A stretch of 25,195 nt of DNA from Acetobacteraceae bacterium (GCA_003506895.1 DNXO01000108.1:6463-31657); one strand, 5' to 3'. Positions 7,268 through 16,333 are shown, counted from the first letter of the stretch. Numbers and translations are program-made. Notes: generated by a model from the sequence alone, not told the origin.

Positions 7268-8062
7268 TCACGGCGCCTTTGGCACGCGGCCCTTGATCGC
7301 GTTGGCCCGTGCGTGGTGAGTGACACGCCCAGTGGCGTCCACTGAAAGACGTGCACGCACCCGATCCTTGAGCTGTTCCACGTCGCCAACCGCCATCTCG
7401 GCCAGCATCGGCTGCATACTGCCCACGGCCACACTGGTGCTCCAGTACTCGTCAAAGTCGGAGAAGCTCCGCCGCACCGTGATTTCGCGGGTTTCGATCC
7501 CCTCAAGGCCCGCGCCGGTCCACACCTCCCGCAGCGCCGCGATGCGGGAGACGTCGGCGCTTGGAGGGAGCGGCGGCGTGAAGCCCAAAGCGCGGAACTC
7601 GGCATGGATCGGGGCGAACGGCAAGCCCCCGCCCAACAGGTCCCAGGCGTATGCCGCGACGGTGCCGCCTGGACCAACCACGCGCGCCATCTCGGCGACG
7701 CCCTTGGCCGGATCGGGGACGAAGAAGATCACCAACGCCATGACAGCGGCATCGAACCGTCCGTTGCCGAACGGGAGCGCCATGGCGTCACCCTGGAGAA
7801 ATGTCGCGCCCTGCACCGCCGGCCGCGTGCGGGCGAACTTGAGTTGGGCTTCGGACGGATCGATCCCCTGAACTTCGGCCGGTGCGTGGCGCTGGACGAG
7901 CAACTCGGTGAAGGCGCCATTGCCGCAGCCGACGTCGATCCACCGAAGGCCCGGAGGGGATGCCAGCCAGTCGAGGAAGACCTGACCCGCGAGTTGGCTC
8001 CATATGCCCATCCCGCGCTCGTAAGCCGCTCCATCATCAAAACGAATGGTATGTTGGGCCAT
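7268..8062 (-). CDS. Class I SAM-dependent methyltransferase (UbiE/methyltransferase-11 type)
   Basis: A 264-residue soluble methyltransferase. Motif I is DVGCGNGAF (43-51); the acidic residue ending strand 2 is in VQGIDPSEAQL (about 64-74); LQGDAMALPF marks motif II and FDAAVMALVIFFVPDP motif III, followed by EMARVVGPGGTVAAYAWD. This is the pattern of UbiE-like small-molecule methyltransferases, but the substrate cannot be told. The ATG at 8062 has GGGGGA about 8 bases upstream. It converges with the hydroxy-acid oxidase gene, with only 46 bases between stops, and has no obvious functional link to either neighbour. Many such genes are annotated generically. Confidence 0.88.
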   Translation of the reverse strand: MAQHTIRFDDGAAYERGMGIWSQLAGQVFLDWLASPPGLRWIDVGCGNGAFTELLVQRHAPAEVQGIDPSEAQLKFARTRPAVQGATFLQGDAMALPFGNGRFDAAVMALVIFFVPDPAKGVAEMARVVGPGGTVAAYAWDLLGGGLPFAPIHAEFRALGFTPPLPPSADVSRIAALREVWTGAGLEGIETREITVRRSFSDFDEYWSTSVAVGSMQPMLAEMAVGDVEQLKDRVRARLSVDATGRVTHHARANAIKGRVPKAP

Positions 8063-8219
8063 TGACGTCGTCCCCCGCTGTCAACACCTTCAGCGTGCAC
8101 CACATGCCGGCGGCCCGCAAGGACCCTTGCCGCCGGGTTGGGTGTGGTTCCGGGTGACGATCAGACAGCGGGCCGAACGATGATGGTGGTGCGGCGCATG
8201 AGACGGGCCGGTTCAGCGG

Positions 8220-9290
8220 TCACGGCTGCCCCACGGGCAGACGGTCATAGCCTTTGGCCCGATAGATGAGACCGGAAATCAGCCAGCTTCCGACGAATAT
8301 ACAAACGACGACAAAACCGAAGCTGGTCAGACTATCATTCAGACGACCGACTACGTCCCAAAACCGGCCTTCAAGACCGAGTTTGCCGCCAATCAGGCCA
8401 AGGGCCTCGACACCGCCAATGAAGATGGCAACGACAATCGAGGCCGCCGTGATGGTCAGGTTATACCAAAGTTTGCGGATCGGATTGACGAAGGCCCATC
8501 CATAGGCCCGCGTCATGACCACACTGTCGGTCGTGTCCATGAGCGACATGCCAGCGGTAAACAGCGCCGGGAAAACAAGGATCGCCCAAATCGACATTCC
8601 TTGCGCGGCTTGCGTGGCGGAGATTCCGAGCACACCGATTTCCGTGGCTGTGTCGAAGCCAAGGCCAAAGAGAAAGCCAATTGGATACATATGCCAGGAA
8701 CGGGATACCATCCCGAACAACGGCCGAAAAATGCGGGTCAGGAAACCACGCCCGGCGAGAAGATCATCAAGGTATTCGTCGACGATCCGGCCTCCGCGCC
8801 GAACCGTGGTGAAGGCCGACCAAATGCCTTTCAGTATAAACAGGTTGGCGAGGCCGATCAGCAAGAGAAAGAACGCGGAAACCGAGGTTCCGATGATCCC
8901 GCCAAGATCATGAAAGGTTCCAAGCTTGTCCTGCATGACGGTTGCCGTGACGGCAATCGCGATTGAGGCGAACACAACGATGGTGGAATGACCGAGGGAG
9001 AAGAAGAACCCGACGGAAAAGGGTGCCTTGCCCTGCTGCATGAGTTTGCGGACCACGTTATCGATCGCGGCGATATGGTCGGCGTCGAACGCGTGCCGGA
9101 GGCCGAACAGGTACGCGAGAAAGGCCGTTCCCAAAAGGGCGGGCCGATCCGCGAAAGCAATCCATGCCGAAAGCCACGCCGCGGCATTGGCTATCAGCAA
9201 CCCCGCATAGGTCACCGAAATCTTGACCTTCATTCGGGACGGATGGTCGTCATAAAGGGTGAGAGGCAAACGCTTATTCCCTCGCTGCAT
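8220..9290 (-). CDS. Nickel/cobalt permease of the NiCoT (HoxN/NixA) family
   Basis: A 356-residue inner-membrane permease for high-affinity uptake of Ni2+ and/or Co2+. The NiCoT signature RHAFDADHIAAIDN (65-78) gives the H-x4-D-H motif (His66, Asp71, His72) in TM2. It is followed by FFFSLGHSTIVVF (about 96-108) and LGFDTATEIGVL (about 210-221), the other family motifs. About eight hydrophobic segments are visible. The start at 9290 is uncertain: no good ribosome binding site precedes it, and the internal Met20 (9233) is an alternative that removes a polar N-terminus. No nickel enzyme (urease, hydrogenase) or cobalamin gene is in the window, so the preferred metal is unknown. A dyad at 9297-9312 directly upstream may be its operator. 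Confidence 0.93.
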   Translation of the reverse strand: MQRGNKRLPLTLYDDHPSRMKVKISVTYAGLLIANAAAWLSAWIAFADRPALLGTAFLAYLFGLRHAFDADHIAAIDNVVRKLMQQGKAPFSVGFFFSLGHSTIVVFASIAIAVTATVMQDKLGTFHDLGGIIGTSVSAFFLLLIGLANLFILKGIWSAFTTVRRGGRIVDEYLDDLLAGRGFLTRIFRPLFGMVSRSWHMYPIGFLFGLGFDTATEIGVLGISATQAAQGMSIWAILVFPALFTAGMSLMDTTDSVVMTRAYGWAFVNPIRKLWYNLTITAASIVVAIFIGGVEALGLIGGKLGLEGRFWDVVGRLNDSLTSFGFVVVCIFVGSWLISGLIYRAKGYDRLPVGQP

Positions 9291-9296
9291 ACACTT

Positions 9297-9312
9297 TCAT
9301 GTTGACACATGA
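9297..9312 (-). promoter_or_regulatory. Dyad TCATGT-N4-ACATGA upstream of the nickel/cobalt permease
   Basis: A perfect 6-base inverted repeat with a 4-base spacer (TCATGTTGACACATGA) lies six bases before the annotated start of the NiCoT gene. It does not match the long-spaced E. coli NikR operator. It may be a regulator site near the transcription start; without an expression start this is a weak call. Confidence 0.3.
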
Positions 9313-9865
9313 CGAAGACGCACGCGATGGGGCAGCGCAAGGCGCCACCAGTCGGGCAGTCCCAACCGAACCGTCAGCCTGGCCCGAATGAGCAGGACAT
9401 CTACGAGACCGCGTGGACCCACGAACTGAAGCTGTTCTCAATCTTCTTCGTACGGATCGCCAGCGGCATGTTCCCGGCGACCGGGCGGGGCGTTGCGGTC
9501 ACCGACTGGACCGACACGTTCGTCAAGATCGGCATCATGGTGTTCGCCATCGCCTCGCTGGCGCTGGCGATGCCGAGCGGCGGGCTGCGGGGATGGTCGC
9601 TGTGTTCGCGATCTTCGGGATGCGGAAGATCAAATCCAAGGCGTTGCTGATCACCGTCGCCGTGGCCGGCGTGAATGACTTCGGCGGTTCGGCTGAGGGT
9701 GGGCTGATGCACGAGAACTCGGAGGGCCGGTTACACGCGTGGGAGGCGACGATCAGCGCGGCCGTTCAACGTCCACTGACCGGCGTTGGCCTGAACAACT
9801 GCGTAGCCGCCCATTGTTACTACAGCGACTGGTGGGAAGGTTTCGCCAAGGCTGTTGACCGCACG
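9309..9865 (+). pseudogene. Remnant of an O-antigen ligase/Wzy-like membrane protein, frameshifted
   Basis: Two plus-strand frames together give a broken protein. The first (from 9309) carries the hydrophobic stretch DTFVKIGIMVFAIASLALAM and ends in SGGLRG near 9590. One frame over, it continues as GMVAVFAIFGMRKIKSKALLITVAVAG and then SEGRLHAWEATISAAVQRPL, TGVGLNN and SDWWEGFAKAV. The G-R-x-x-AW...RPLTGVGL pattern following membrane helices resembles the periplasmic loop of O-antigen ligase/O-glycosylation ligase (Wzy_C-like) proteins. Most of the usual ten or more membrane segments are missing, and the reading is interrupted by a frameshift and by loss of similarity near 9865, where an opposite-strand fragment begins. 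The fold guess is from memory of the family and is moderate in strength; the pseudogene status is clearer. Confidence 0.55.
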
Positions 9866-10078
9866 TTCGGCAGGATAGGTCTTTCTCGTCTCGTCGATCG
9901 CCACGCCGAACGCCGCGCCTGGCTTTAGCCAGGTCTGCCAGCGCGACGAAATGATCATTTCCAGTTCCAGATCATGATCGGACAGGATTTCCGGCATCGG
10001 CGCACCCGGCGGCACGAACTGGAAGGCATGCACCGCCACCCCGGCGACCCGCCCGGCGAATGGCGCGGTGACGAAACG
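9866..10078 (-). pseudogene. Fragment of an HlyD/RND-type periplasmic adaptor protein
   Basis: On the minus strand about 70 codons read FVTAPFAGRVAGVAVHAFQF, then VPPGAPMPEILSDHDLELEM and WLKPGAAFGVAIDETRKTYP. The segment APFAGRV...V..G.P..EI.....LE......W...L.PG..F.V.IDET...Y.A is typical of the barrel-sandwich and beta-barrel part of membrane fusion (HlyD/AcrA-like) adaptors of efflux or type I secretion. Nothing before or after it in frame looks like the rest of such a protein (normally 300-450 residues), so this is an isolated fragment lying head-on against the O-antigen-ligase remnant. Confidence 0.6.
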
Positions 10079-10084
10079 CGACCC

Positions 10085-10434
10085 AGAACAGCGGCGAGCC
10101 AAACCTGTCCGGCGCGACGGTGAAACTGCTGGACGGAACGGGCGCCCCGACCGGAAAGACGGCGCTGACCGACGACCGCGGCAATGTCAGCTTCACCGGC
10201 CTGGCATACGCCAGCTACGAGATCGCCGTCGTCACGCCAACCGGAAACGTCCCGCCCGGAACGGCGCCCGCTGGCCCGCTGATCGTCCCGGTTGGAACCG
10301 GCGAATCCAGAACGCCGGGGTACGCCGCCAGCGCCTGCTGTTCAGGAAGCGTTTTCAACGTGAAGCCGGGGATTTTGAGGCCTCGTATCAACCGCCGGCC
10401 GTTCGCCCGTCATAACCATCAGGCCGCCGGGTGA
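10085..10434 (+). pseudogene. Fragment with one SdrB/Cna-B-like beta-sandwich repeat
   Basis: The frame reads GEPNLSGATVKLLDGTGAPT, then GKTALTDDRGNVSFTGLAYA and SYEIAVVTPTGNVPPGTAP. The pattern G..VKLLD..G...G.T.TDD.GN.SFTGL....Y.....TP.G matches single SdrD B-like repeats found in large surface or type-I-secreted adhesins. After about residue 60 of the frame the sequence loses the pattern and ends at a stop at 10432-10434. There is no signal peptide, no start with a ribosome binding site and no second repeat, so it looks like a leftover piece of a longer gene. It adjoins the HlyD-type fragment, which is antisense to it. Confidence 0.5.
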
Positions 10435-10528
10435 TGCGGGAACTAGATTTTCCCCCATTAATTCGCTGTCGTAAGCTGTGTGCTTTGGCACCGGCTCTGT
10501 CGGTCGGCGCTCAGGCGCCCCGGGGTCT

Positions 10529-10570
10529 TCCCCGGCCTTGGTGGATAAAGCGGGCCACCACGGCCGGGGA
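10529..10570 (-). terminator. Hairpin downstream of the MFS transporter gene
   Basis: A 16-base inverted repeat with a single mismatch (arms 10529-10544 and 10555-10570, loop of 10 bases) starts 10 bases past the MFS stop on the minus strand. It is GC-rich but lacks a following T-run. It is a plausible transcription end for the MFS gene, or a stabilising RNA hairpin. Confidence 0.5.
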
Positions 10571-10579
10571 TGGTATCAT

Positions 10580-11992
10580 TCAGTGCGAAATCTTCTCCAG
10601 CACCAGATTGCTGGTCCGCGGGCCGAATATCCCGATCGACAACACAACCATCAGCATGGCGAACCCGATCAACCCGAATACGCCAGTCGTGCCGTTAAAA
10701 TTGGCGAAGAAGAAGCCGATGATGAAACTCGCGAACACCGTGCTGATACGGCTGAACGCATAGGTGAAACCAACCGCCCTGGCCCGCACGCGCGTTGGGA
10801 ACAGTTCCGACTGATAGCTATGAAAGGAGTAAGACAGAACATTGTTCGACAGCGTGATCAGCACGCCGAACAGGATCAGCAGCGGCATCGTCGACTGCTG
10901 CGAGAACAACCCGCCGAATACGGCGATACAAATCGCCGCGCCGACCAGCTGCCATTTCCGCTCAAACCTGTCAGCGAACGTCATCGCCAGCAGCGGCCCG
11001 AACGGATTGGCGATCGCGATGATAAACGCATATTGCAGGCTGGCACCCAGATTGATACCGACCTGCTTGGCGATCAGCGTCGGCACCCAGGCGGCGAAAC
11101 CATAGAAGCCGAACGTCTGAAAGAACTGGAACACCATCAGCATGATCGTGCGCGTGCGGTACGGCGGCTGCCAAATCTCGCTGAACGAGCCACGAGCCGA
11201 CAGGTCATCGACCTCATGCGCGGCGGGTTCCGGCAAGGCCGCGCCGCCAAGATCGCGACGCACCGCCGCCTCGATCTGCGCGGTGATACGGTCCGCATCC
11301 GCCAGCCGACCATGGGTCAGCAGCCAGCGCGGGCTTTCCGGAATCGCACGGCGCAGGAACCAGACGAACAGCGCGCCGATCGCGCCAATCGCCACGACCC
11401 AGCGCCAACCATCCCAGCCGAGGGGCGTTTGCGGCACCAGCCAGTAGGAGATACCGGCGACGATGGGCACCACGCAGAACTGCACGCACTGATTGAACGC
11501 GAACGCCCGGCCGCGCATATGCACCGGCACCAGTTCAGCGACGTAGGTGTCGATGGTCACCAGTTCAACACCGATACCGATGCCGGCGATCATCCGCCAC
11601 AGGCAGACGCCAAAACCGGTTTCCTGGAACGACATCACCAATGTTGCCGCGCAGTAAAACAGCATCGAGAAGGTGAAGATCGCCCGGCGTCCATACCGAT
11701 CGGCGACAAATCCAAACACGAACGTGCCGATGAACAAACCAAAGAACGTCGAAGCAACGAACAGCGCCGGGCCGGAAAACATTCCAATCGCAACGCCCGT
11801 CAACAACCCTGCCTTTACCAGTCCCGGCACGACGTAGCCCGTCATGAACAGGTCATAGAACTCAAACATTCCGCCAAGCGACAGCAGCGTGACCATTGTC
11901 CAGATGTGCCTCGTGGCTGGCAGCCGGTCGAGGCGCGCCAGAATGGCGGCAGCGGTTTGGCGGTCGGCGTTGACGCCGATGGTGGTGGACAT
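10580..11992 (-). CDS. MFS transporter (metabolite:H+ symporter / sugar-porter-like)
   Basis: A 470-residue, 12-TM major facilitator. The conserved loop 2-3 motif appears as GFVADRYGRRAIF (about 94-106), the central-loop motif as PESPRWLLTHGR (about 218-229), and a motif typical of the sugar-porter/NiaP-like group as PTRVRARAVGFTYAFSRI in the C-terminal half. The N-terminal GGMFEFYDLFMTGYVVPGLV is typical of putative metabolite:H+ symporters that carry organic acids or vitamins. The long cytosolic loop between TM6 and TM7 is present. The ATG at 11992 has an excellent GGAGG six bases upstream. Substrate unknown. It is 67 bases downstream of the sensor kinase gene on the same strand, so co-transcription is possible. 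Confidence 0.9.
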   Translation of the reverse strand: MSTTIGVNADRQTAAAILARLDRLPATRHIWTMVTLLSLGGMFEFYDLFMTGYVVPGLVKAGLLTGVAIGMFSGPALFVASTFFGLFIGTFVFGFVADRYGRRAIFTFSMLFYCAATLVMSFQETGFGVCLWRMIAGIGIGVELVTIDTYVAELVPVHMRGRAFAFNQCVQFCVVPIVAGISYWLVPQTPLGWDGWRWVVAIGAIGALFVWFLRRAIPESPRWLLTHGRLADADRITAQIEAAVRRDLGGAALPEPAAHEVDDLSARGSFSEIWQPPYRTRTIMLMVFQFFQTFGFYGFAAWVPTLIAKQVGINLGASLQYAFIIAIANPFGPLLAMTFADRFERKWQLVGAAICIAVFGGLFSQQSTMPLLILFGVLITLSNNVLSYSFHSYQSELFPTRVRARAVGFTYAFSRISTVFASFIIGFFFANFNGTTGVFGLIGFAMLMVVLSIGIFGPRTSNLVLEKISH

Positions 11993-12059
11993 TCATTTCC
12001 TCCGCGAAGAAAGCGTTCCGCTGCCAGAACGCGGCGGACGGCTTAAGCGAACCCGCTTG

Positions 12060-14717
12060 TTACGACGCCGCCGGAAATGGTTCAAGCGCCAGGGATTCAA
12101 CCGTATCCACCAGATCACGGAACCGCATCGGCTTGGCCAGATACCCGTCCATGCCTGCCTTCGCATAATGTTCGCGCGCACCGGTCATCGCGTCGGCTGT
12201 CAGGGCGATGATGGGAATCCGCCCCTTTGGCGGATCCAGCGCCCGAATTTGCCGCGTGGCCTCCAGGCCGTCGAGGCGGGGCATCTGAATATCCATCAGC
12301 ACGACGTCGAAATCACCTTGGCTCACGGCTTGAACCGCTTCCTCGCCATTGCCTACGATGCGCATCGTATATCCTGCCCGGGTCAGCATGGCCCGGACGA
12401 CCTGCTGATTGATCGGATTGTCCTCGGCCACCAGCACATTCAGTTGGCGGTGCGGTGGTGGCGGGGTTGGGGCCACCGGCTGTCCGGCCGCCTCTGGCGC
12501 GCCGGCCGTCGTCACGGCTTCGGTTGGAATCTCGAACCAAAAGACGCTTCCAGTGCCCAATCGGCTTGAAACCCCGATCCTGCCACCCATCAACCCGACG
12601 AGTTCCCGACAGATCGCCAACCCCAGCCCGGTTCCGCCGTGCCGCCGGGTGATCGAGCTGTCGGCCTGGGTAAACTTCTCGAACAGACGCCCCTGTGCCT
12701 CGGGCGCGATACCGACGCCTGTATCGACGACCTCGAACCGGATCGCCTCGGCAACGGGCGTCACGCCGACCGCAACGCTTCCATCCCTGGTGAACTTGAT
12801 ACCGTTGCTGATCAGGTTCAGCAGTATCTGCCGCAGACGGGTCGGATCGCCCCGCAAACAGCGCGGCAGCGCCGGGTCGATGGCAACCGTCATCGATACG
12901 GCGTTCTCCTTCGCTCGGCCGGCGAGCAACCCGGTAACGCCCCCGACCAGCTCCGCCAGATCGAAATCCAGTACCTCAAGCTCCACCTTGCCGGCCTCAA
13001 GCTTGGAAATGTCCAGAATGTCGTTAATCACCCGCAACATGGCCTCGCCGCTCTCGTAAGCCATGGTGGCGTATTTGAGCTGGTGTTCGTTCAATCCGGA
13101 GTCCAGCAACAGCCCGTTCATGCCCAGGATGCCGTTCATCGGGGTGCGAATCTCGTGGCTCATGTTGGCCAGGAAATCCGACTTCGCCCGGCTGGCCGCC
13201 TCTGCCTGTTCCTTGGCGGTCAGCAACAGTGCAGCGGTGCGGTTGCGTTCGGTCACGTCGCTGTAGGTACGGACCACCCCCCCACCCTTCAGCGGAATAC
13301 TGCGAACCTCGATCGTCCTGCCGTTGGGCCGCTCGCGTTCATATGCATGAGGAACATCCGTAAGCCCGCCCCGACGCATGAAATCCTGCAACGATGCCTC
13401 AGTCCGGGCGAACTCGTTGCTCCGCCATTGATAGGCCAACAGGTCATCGAATTTATAGGTGCCGGAAAGCACTTCGACCGGCAGATCCAACATCTCGACG
13501 GCTCGGCGGTTGCAAACCGGAATGACCCCGTCGGGGCCGACCATCAGCAACCCTTGCTCCATATTCTCCAGGGTGACTTCCAGGGCCCGGGACTTTTCCG
13601 TCAGCCGCGCTTTGCTGGCACGCAGTTCTTCAAGCAGTCGCGATTTTGTCGCGGCCTCGGCCTCCGCGGTCCGATGGGCATTGGTCAACTGCGTCAGGGT
13701 CTGGTCTTGTCCGCGCAACAATGAAGCAACCAGGAATGTCGCAAAAAGAACGATCGCCGACAGACTGCCGCTCAACAGCAGGACCATGCGCGAATTGGCG
13801 CGCCAGTTTTGTAGAATTGCGGACTCGTCAAGCGTGATGTTGCTGATGACTGGGTATTCGCTCAGCCGGCGTGGCGCTATGATCCGCAGTGGCCCGGTTC
13901 GGCCGCCCGGCAGCGGACGGCCATCCACAAGGACCGCGCCCGCGGCCGCGTGCGCCAGAACTTCGCGGAACCCCGTGCGGCTCTGGAACGACTCCCCGAT
14001 CGTTGCGGTCCCAAGCGGCTCTCGCGCCAGCAGGATGCCGTCGTTCCGTATCATCGACAGGGTGGCGGCTTGAGACGGACTGACCGCCTTGAAGAAATCC
14101 TGGTAGAATTTGGTGGAAAGGCCGACGATGACCATGCCCGCCGGCTGGCCGTCGCGATCGTGGATCTGTCGGGCGAGATAAAAGGCCAAGCTGCCGGTGC
14201 CGCGATTGTGGGCCGGAGCGCTTAGGAACACGCCAGGAAAGTTTGTTTTGCTGAGTGCCTGGAAATAATCCCTGTCGGCGAGATTGATGGGCGGCGGCGG
14301 CCAGCTTCGGCTAAAGTTCACAATATCACCGTTGGCGGCGACGATCGTCGCGACATCGATCTGCGGCACCCCGGCGATCTTGTCGCGGAGGGTTTCATGG
14401 ACCGGCCGCGTCCCCATCTGACGGCGCAGGTCCGTGTCGTCTTTCAGCCCCAGATCGTCGACTCTCGCCTGAATACTTTGCAAAACCAAATCGGCGGCCG
14501 TGAAGCTTTGCTCTGTATGTTCCGCCAGCGTGGTGGACAGATTGGAGACATTGATCTGCCAGGTTTCGATCTCGGACTGACGGGCCCGGAAAATCATCGA
14601 CGCCGCACCGGCAATCGTTACGACCATCACGCACAGGCCCGCGATCAGCACAATCCCGTATCGGACGCCGGACTGCTGTCGGCCGTTTGATGCGCTGGCG
14701 CCGGCCTCCGCCGTCAT
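12060..14717 (-). CDS. Membrane-bound hybrid sensor histidine kinase/response regulator
   Basis: An 885-residue two-component sensor. Order of parts (numbered from the ATG at 14717): TM1 about 20-43; a periplasmic double-Cache-like sensor domain about 44-305 (VATIVAANGDIVNF, DRDYFQAL, GMVIVGLS); TM2 about 311-333; a coiled linker; a PAS domain about 380-490 (ENMEQGLLMVGPDG); HisKA with FLANMSHEIRTPMNG (His521); HATPase with N-box NLISNGIKF, DTGVGI and GTGLGL; a proline-rich linker; and a receiver domain with acidic pocket AEDNP (Asp766), phospho-acceptor Asp809 in LMDIQMP, and Lys862. All catalytic residues are present. The ATG at 14717 is chosen over a GTG nine bases earlier because GGGAG lies eight bases before it. 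No separate output regulator or HPt domain is next to it, so its final target is unseen. The ligand is unknown. Confidence 0.94.
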   Translation of the reverse strand: MTAEAGASASNGRQQSGVRYGIVLIAGLCVMVVTIAGAASMIFRARQSEIETWQINVSNLSTTLAEHTEQSFTAADLVLQSIQARVDDLGLKDDTDLRRQMGTRPVHETLRDKIAGVPQIDVATIVAANGDIVNFSRSWPPPPINLADRDYFQALSKTNFPGVFLSAPAHNRGTGSLAFYLARQIHDRDGQPAGMVIVGLSTKFYQDFFKAVSPSQAATLSMIRNDGILLAREPLGTATIGESFQSRTGFREVLAHAAAGAVLVDGRPLPGGRTGPLRIIAPRRLSEYPVISNITLDESAILQNWRANSRMVLLLSGSLSAIVLFATFLVASLLRGQDQTLTQLTNAHRTAEAEAATKSRLLEELRASKARLTEKSRALEVTLENMEQGLLMVGPDGVIPVCNRRAVEMLDLPVEVLSGTYKFDDLLAYQWRSNEFARTEASLQDFMRRGGLTDVPHAYERERPNGRTIEVRSIPLKGGGVVRTYSDVTERNRTAALLLTAKEQAEAASRAKSDFLANMSHEIRTPMNGILGMNGLLLDSGLNEHQLKYATMAYESGEAMLRVINDILDISKLEAGKVELEVLDFDLAELVGGVTGLLAGRAKENAVSMTVAIDPALPRCLRGDPTRLRQILLNLISNGIKFTRDGSVAVGVTPVAEAIRFEVVDTGVGIAPEAQGRLFEKFTQADSSITRRHGGTGLGLAICRELVGLMGGRIGVSSRLGTGSVFWFEIPTEAVTTAGAPEAAGQPVAPTPPPPHRQLNVLVAEDNPINQQVVRAMLTRAGYTMRIVGNGEEAVQAVSQGDFDVVLMDIQMPRLDGLEATRQIRALDPPKGRIPIIALTADAMTGAREHYAKAGMDGYLAKPMRFRDLVDTVESLALEPFPAAS

Positions 14718-14842
14718 GGTGTCCACTCCCTCTCCGAGGGGTACAGGCTAGCACCGCGCGATGCCCGGCACCACATTGGCAATCGACCGGGAAGGCCGCT
14801 TTTTTAGCGGATATGGTGCGGCCGGTGCCCTGACGGCGAATT

Positions 14843-16105
14843 TCAGATACGCCGCCACAGCGGCCATGTGACCGCCATCGCCGCCAGGCCGCACATACCG
14901 GCCCCTGCTGTCGCCAGCGGCGCCCCGATCGCGTCCGCCACTAACCCAAGCACGACGAACCCGATCGGCCCGATCCCGATGCAAACCGACAGCACCCCCA
15001 GAATGCGCGACCGCATCTCCGCTGGTGCCGCCAGATAGACAAGGGTCGCCTGCATCGTGCTGAACCCGGCGCCACCGAGCCCGGTCAACAGCAACGCTCC
15101 GCCTGCCACTGCCGGGATGGGCGCCAGTGCGAACACGATCAACATCACCATATAAGAAATGACGCCGCCAATGTACGCCCGGCCGTACCAGGCGGGCTTG
15201 AGGAACAGCGCCAGCAGAATGGCGCCGCAGAACGCGCCGACGCCATCCATGCTCGCCAGGATGCCGACGCCCTCGGGCCCCAGATGGAGCCGCGCGCGCC
15301 CGATCACCGGGACCATGCTGGTGAAGGGCCAGCCGAAGATGTTGTAGATGACCGTGACCACCAGCGTTCCGACCAGCCGCCGGTCGTGCCTTACCAGCCG
15401 CAGCCCCTCGGCGATGCGTTCCAGCACCGGCGCGGGTCCAGCCGAGGCGCTGTTTCGGTAGCGGATACGGAAGCCAGCGTAACATGCGAACCCGTACAGC
15501 ACCACGCTGACCACGAAGACGCCGTGCAGGCCGATCCCGGCGAGGATCAGGCCTCCCACCGCCGGGCCGACCATCCGGCTGGCATTGTTGGCACCGACAT
15601 CGATCGACATAGCGGTGCCGATCCGGTGGTTGCCCACGACCTCCCCGATCATCACCCGGCGCACCGGGTTGTCGGTGGCCCAGCCCAACCCGTTCACGAA
15701 ACTCGCAACCGCGAGGTGCCAAACCGCAAGGTCGCCCGTGTATGCCAAAACACCCAGGATGCCGGAGGTCGCCATCATCAACAGCACCACCAGCATCAGC
15801 GTCGTCCGCCGCTCGATCCGCTCTGCCCACGCCCCCAGGAACACGCCGAACAGGCCCATCGGCAGCAGGCGCAGCATCGTCATCATCGCGACCAGGAACG
15901 CGGAACGGGTCTGTTGATAGACGAACACGCCGATCGCGACGGTTTCCAGCCACCGGACGGTGAACACCACCAGCCCGACGGCCCAAAGGCGCCAGAAATC
16001 CGGGCAGTCGGCGATCAGCAGCGACGATTTCGGTCGCCCGTCCACACGCGGTATCTCAGGGGCACGAGCGGCCGCGATGGCGCGCGCCTCCGGATGGTTT
16101 TTCAT
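14843..16105 (-). CDS. MFS exporter (MFS_3/EntS-like)
   Basis: A 420-residue major facilitator with about 12 membrane segments. Loop 2-3 reads GAWAERIERRTTLML, the variant motif of the EntS/transmembrane-secretion-effector branch (MFS_3), and NPVRRVMIGEVVG with SRMVGPAVGG in TM4-5 is also typical of that branch, which includes enterobactin and macrolide exporters. A polar N-terminus of about 30 residues precedes TM1. The ATG at 16105 has AGGAG six bases upstream. Substrate not predictable; export of a small molecule is the family role. It is 296 bases downstream of the Gfo/Idh/MocA gene and on the same strand, with a hairpin-forming sequence between, so they probably form separate units. Confidence 0.88.
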   Translation of the reverse strand: MKNHPEARAIAAARAPEIPRVDGRPKSSLLIADCPDFWRLWAVGLVVFTVRWLETVAIGVFVYQQTRSAFLVAMMTMLRLLPMGLFGVFLGAWAERIERRTTLMLVVLLMMATSGILGVLAYTGDLAVWHLAVASFVNGLGWATDNPVRRVMIGEVVGNHRIGTAMSIDVGANNASRMVGPAVGGLILAGIGLHGVFVVSVVLYGFACYAGFRIRYRNSASAGPAPVLERIAEGLRLVRHDRRLVGTLVVTVIYNIFGWPFTSMVPVIGRARLHLGPEGVGILASMDGVGAFCGAILLALFLKPAWYGRAYIGGVISYMVMLIVFALAPIPAVAGGALLLTGLGGAGFSTMQATLVYLAAPAEMRSRILGVLSVCIGIGPIGFVVLGLVADAIGAPLATAGAGMCGLAAMAVTWPLWRRI

Positions 16106-16272
16106 GACGTCTCCTCTTGGTGGGAGTCCACCACGGAAAGCGGACGCCGCACCAGAGGCAGGATGGTTGGGCAGCTATGCCCGTGGGGTTCCGGGGACGC
16201 CGCGCGATCGTCGGGGAATGGCACGACCAGCTCGGTTGGTCGTTCGTTGTTCATTTTGTCCGGGAGCGCGCG

Positions 16273-16333
16273 GAGGGCGGGAAGGGCCCCGGAGGGTTAC
16301 CGCATGCACTGCTCCGCGGCCCTCCACGCCCTC
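16273..16333. repeat. Imperfect long inverted repeat between oxidoreductase and MFS genes
   Basis: The left arm GAGGGCGGGAAGGGCCCCGG (from 16273) pairs imperfectly with the right arm ending at 16333 (CCGCGGCCCTCCACGCCCTC), giving about 17 paired bases over 20 with a loop of around 20 bases. It lies downstream of the Gfo/Idh/MocA stop (16402) and upstream of the MFS start, so it could terminate the former. The rest of the 16106-16401 interval holds only the MFS ribosome binding site; I see no gene there. Confidence 0.4.

Noticed and set aside
10478..12046. A 522-codon open frame on the plus strand
   Set aside because: Antisense to the MFS transporter; its translation is a low-complexity, Arg/His/Asp/Gln-rich shadow typical of a reversed membrane-protein gene.
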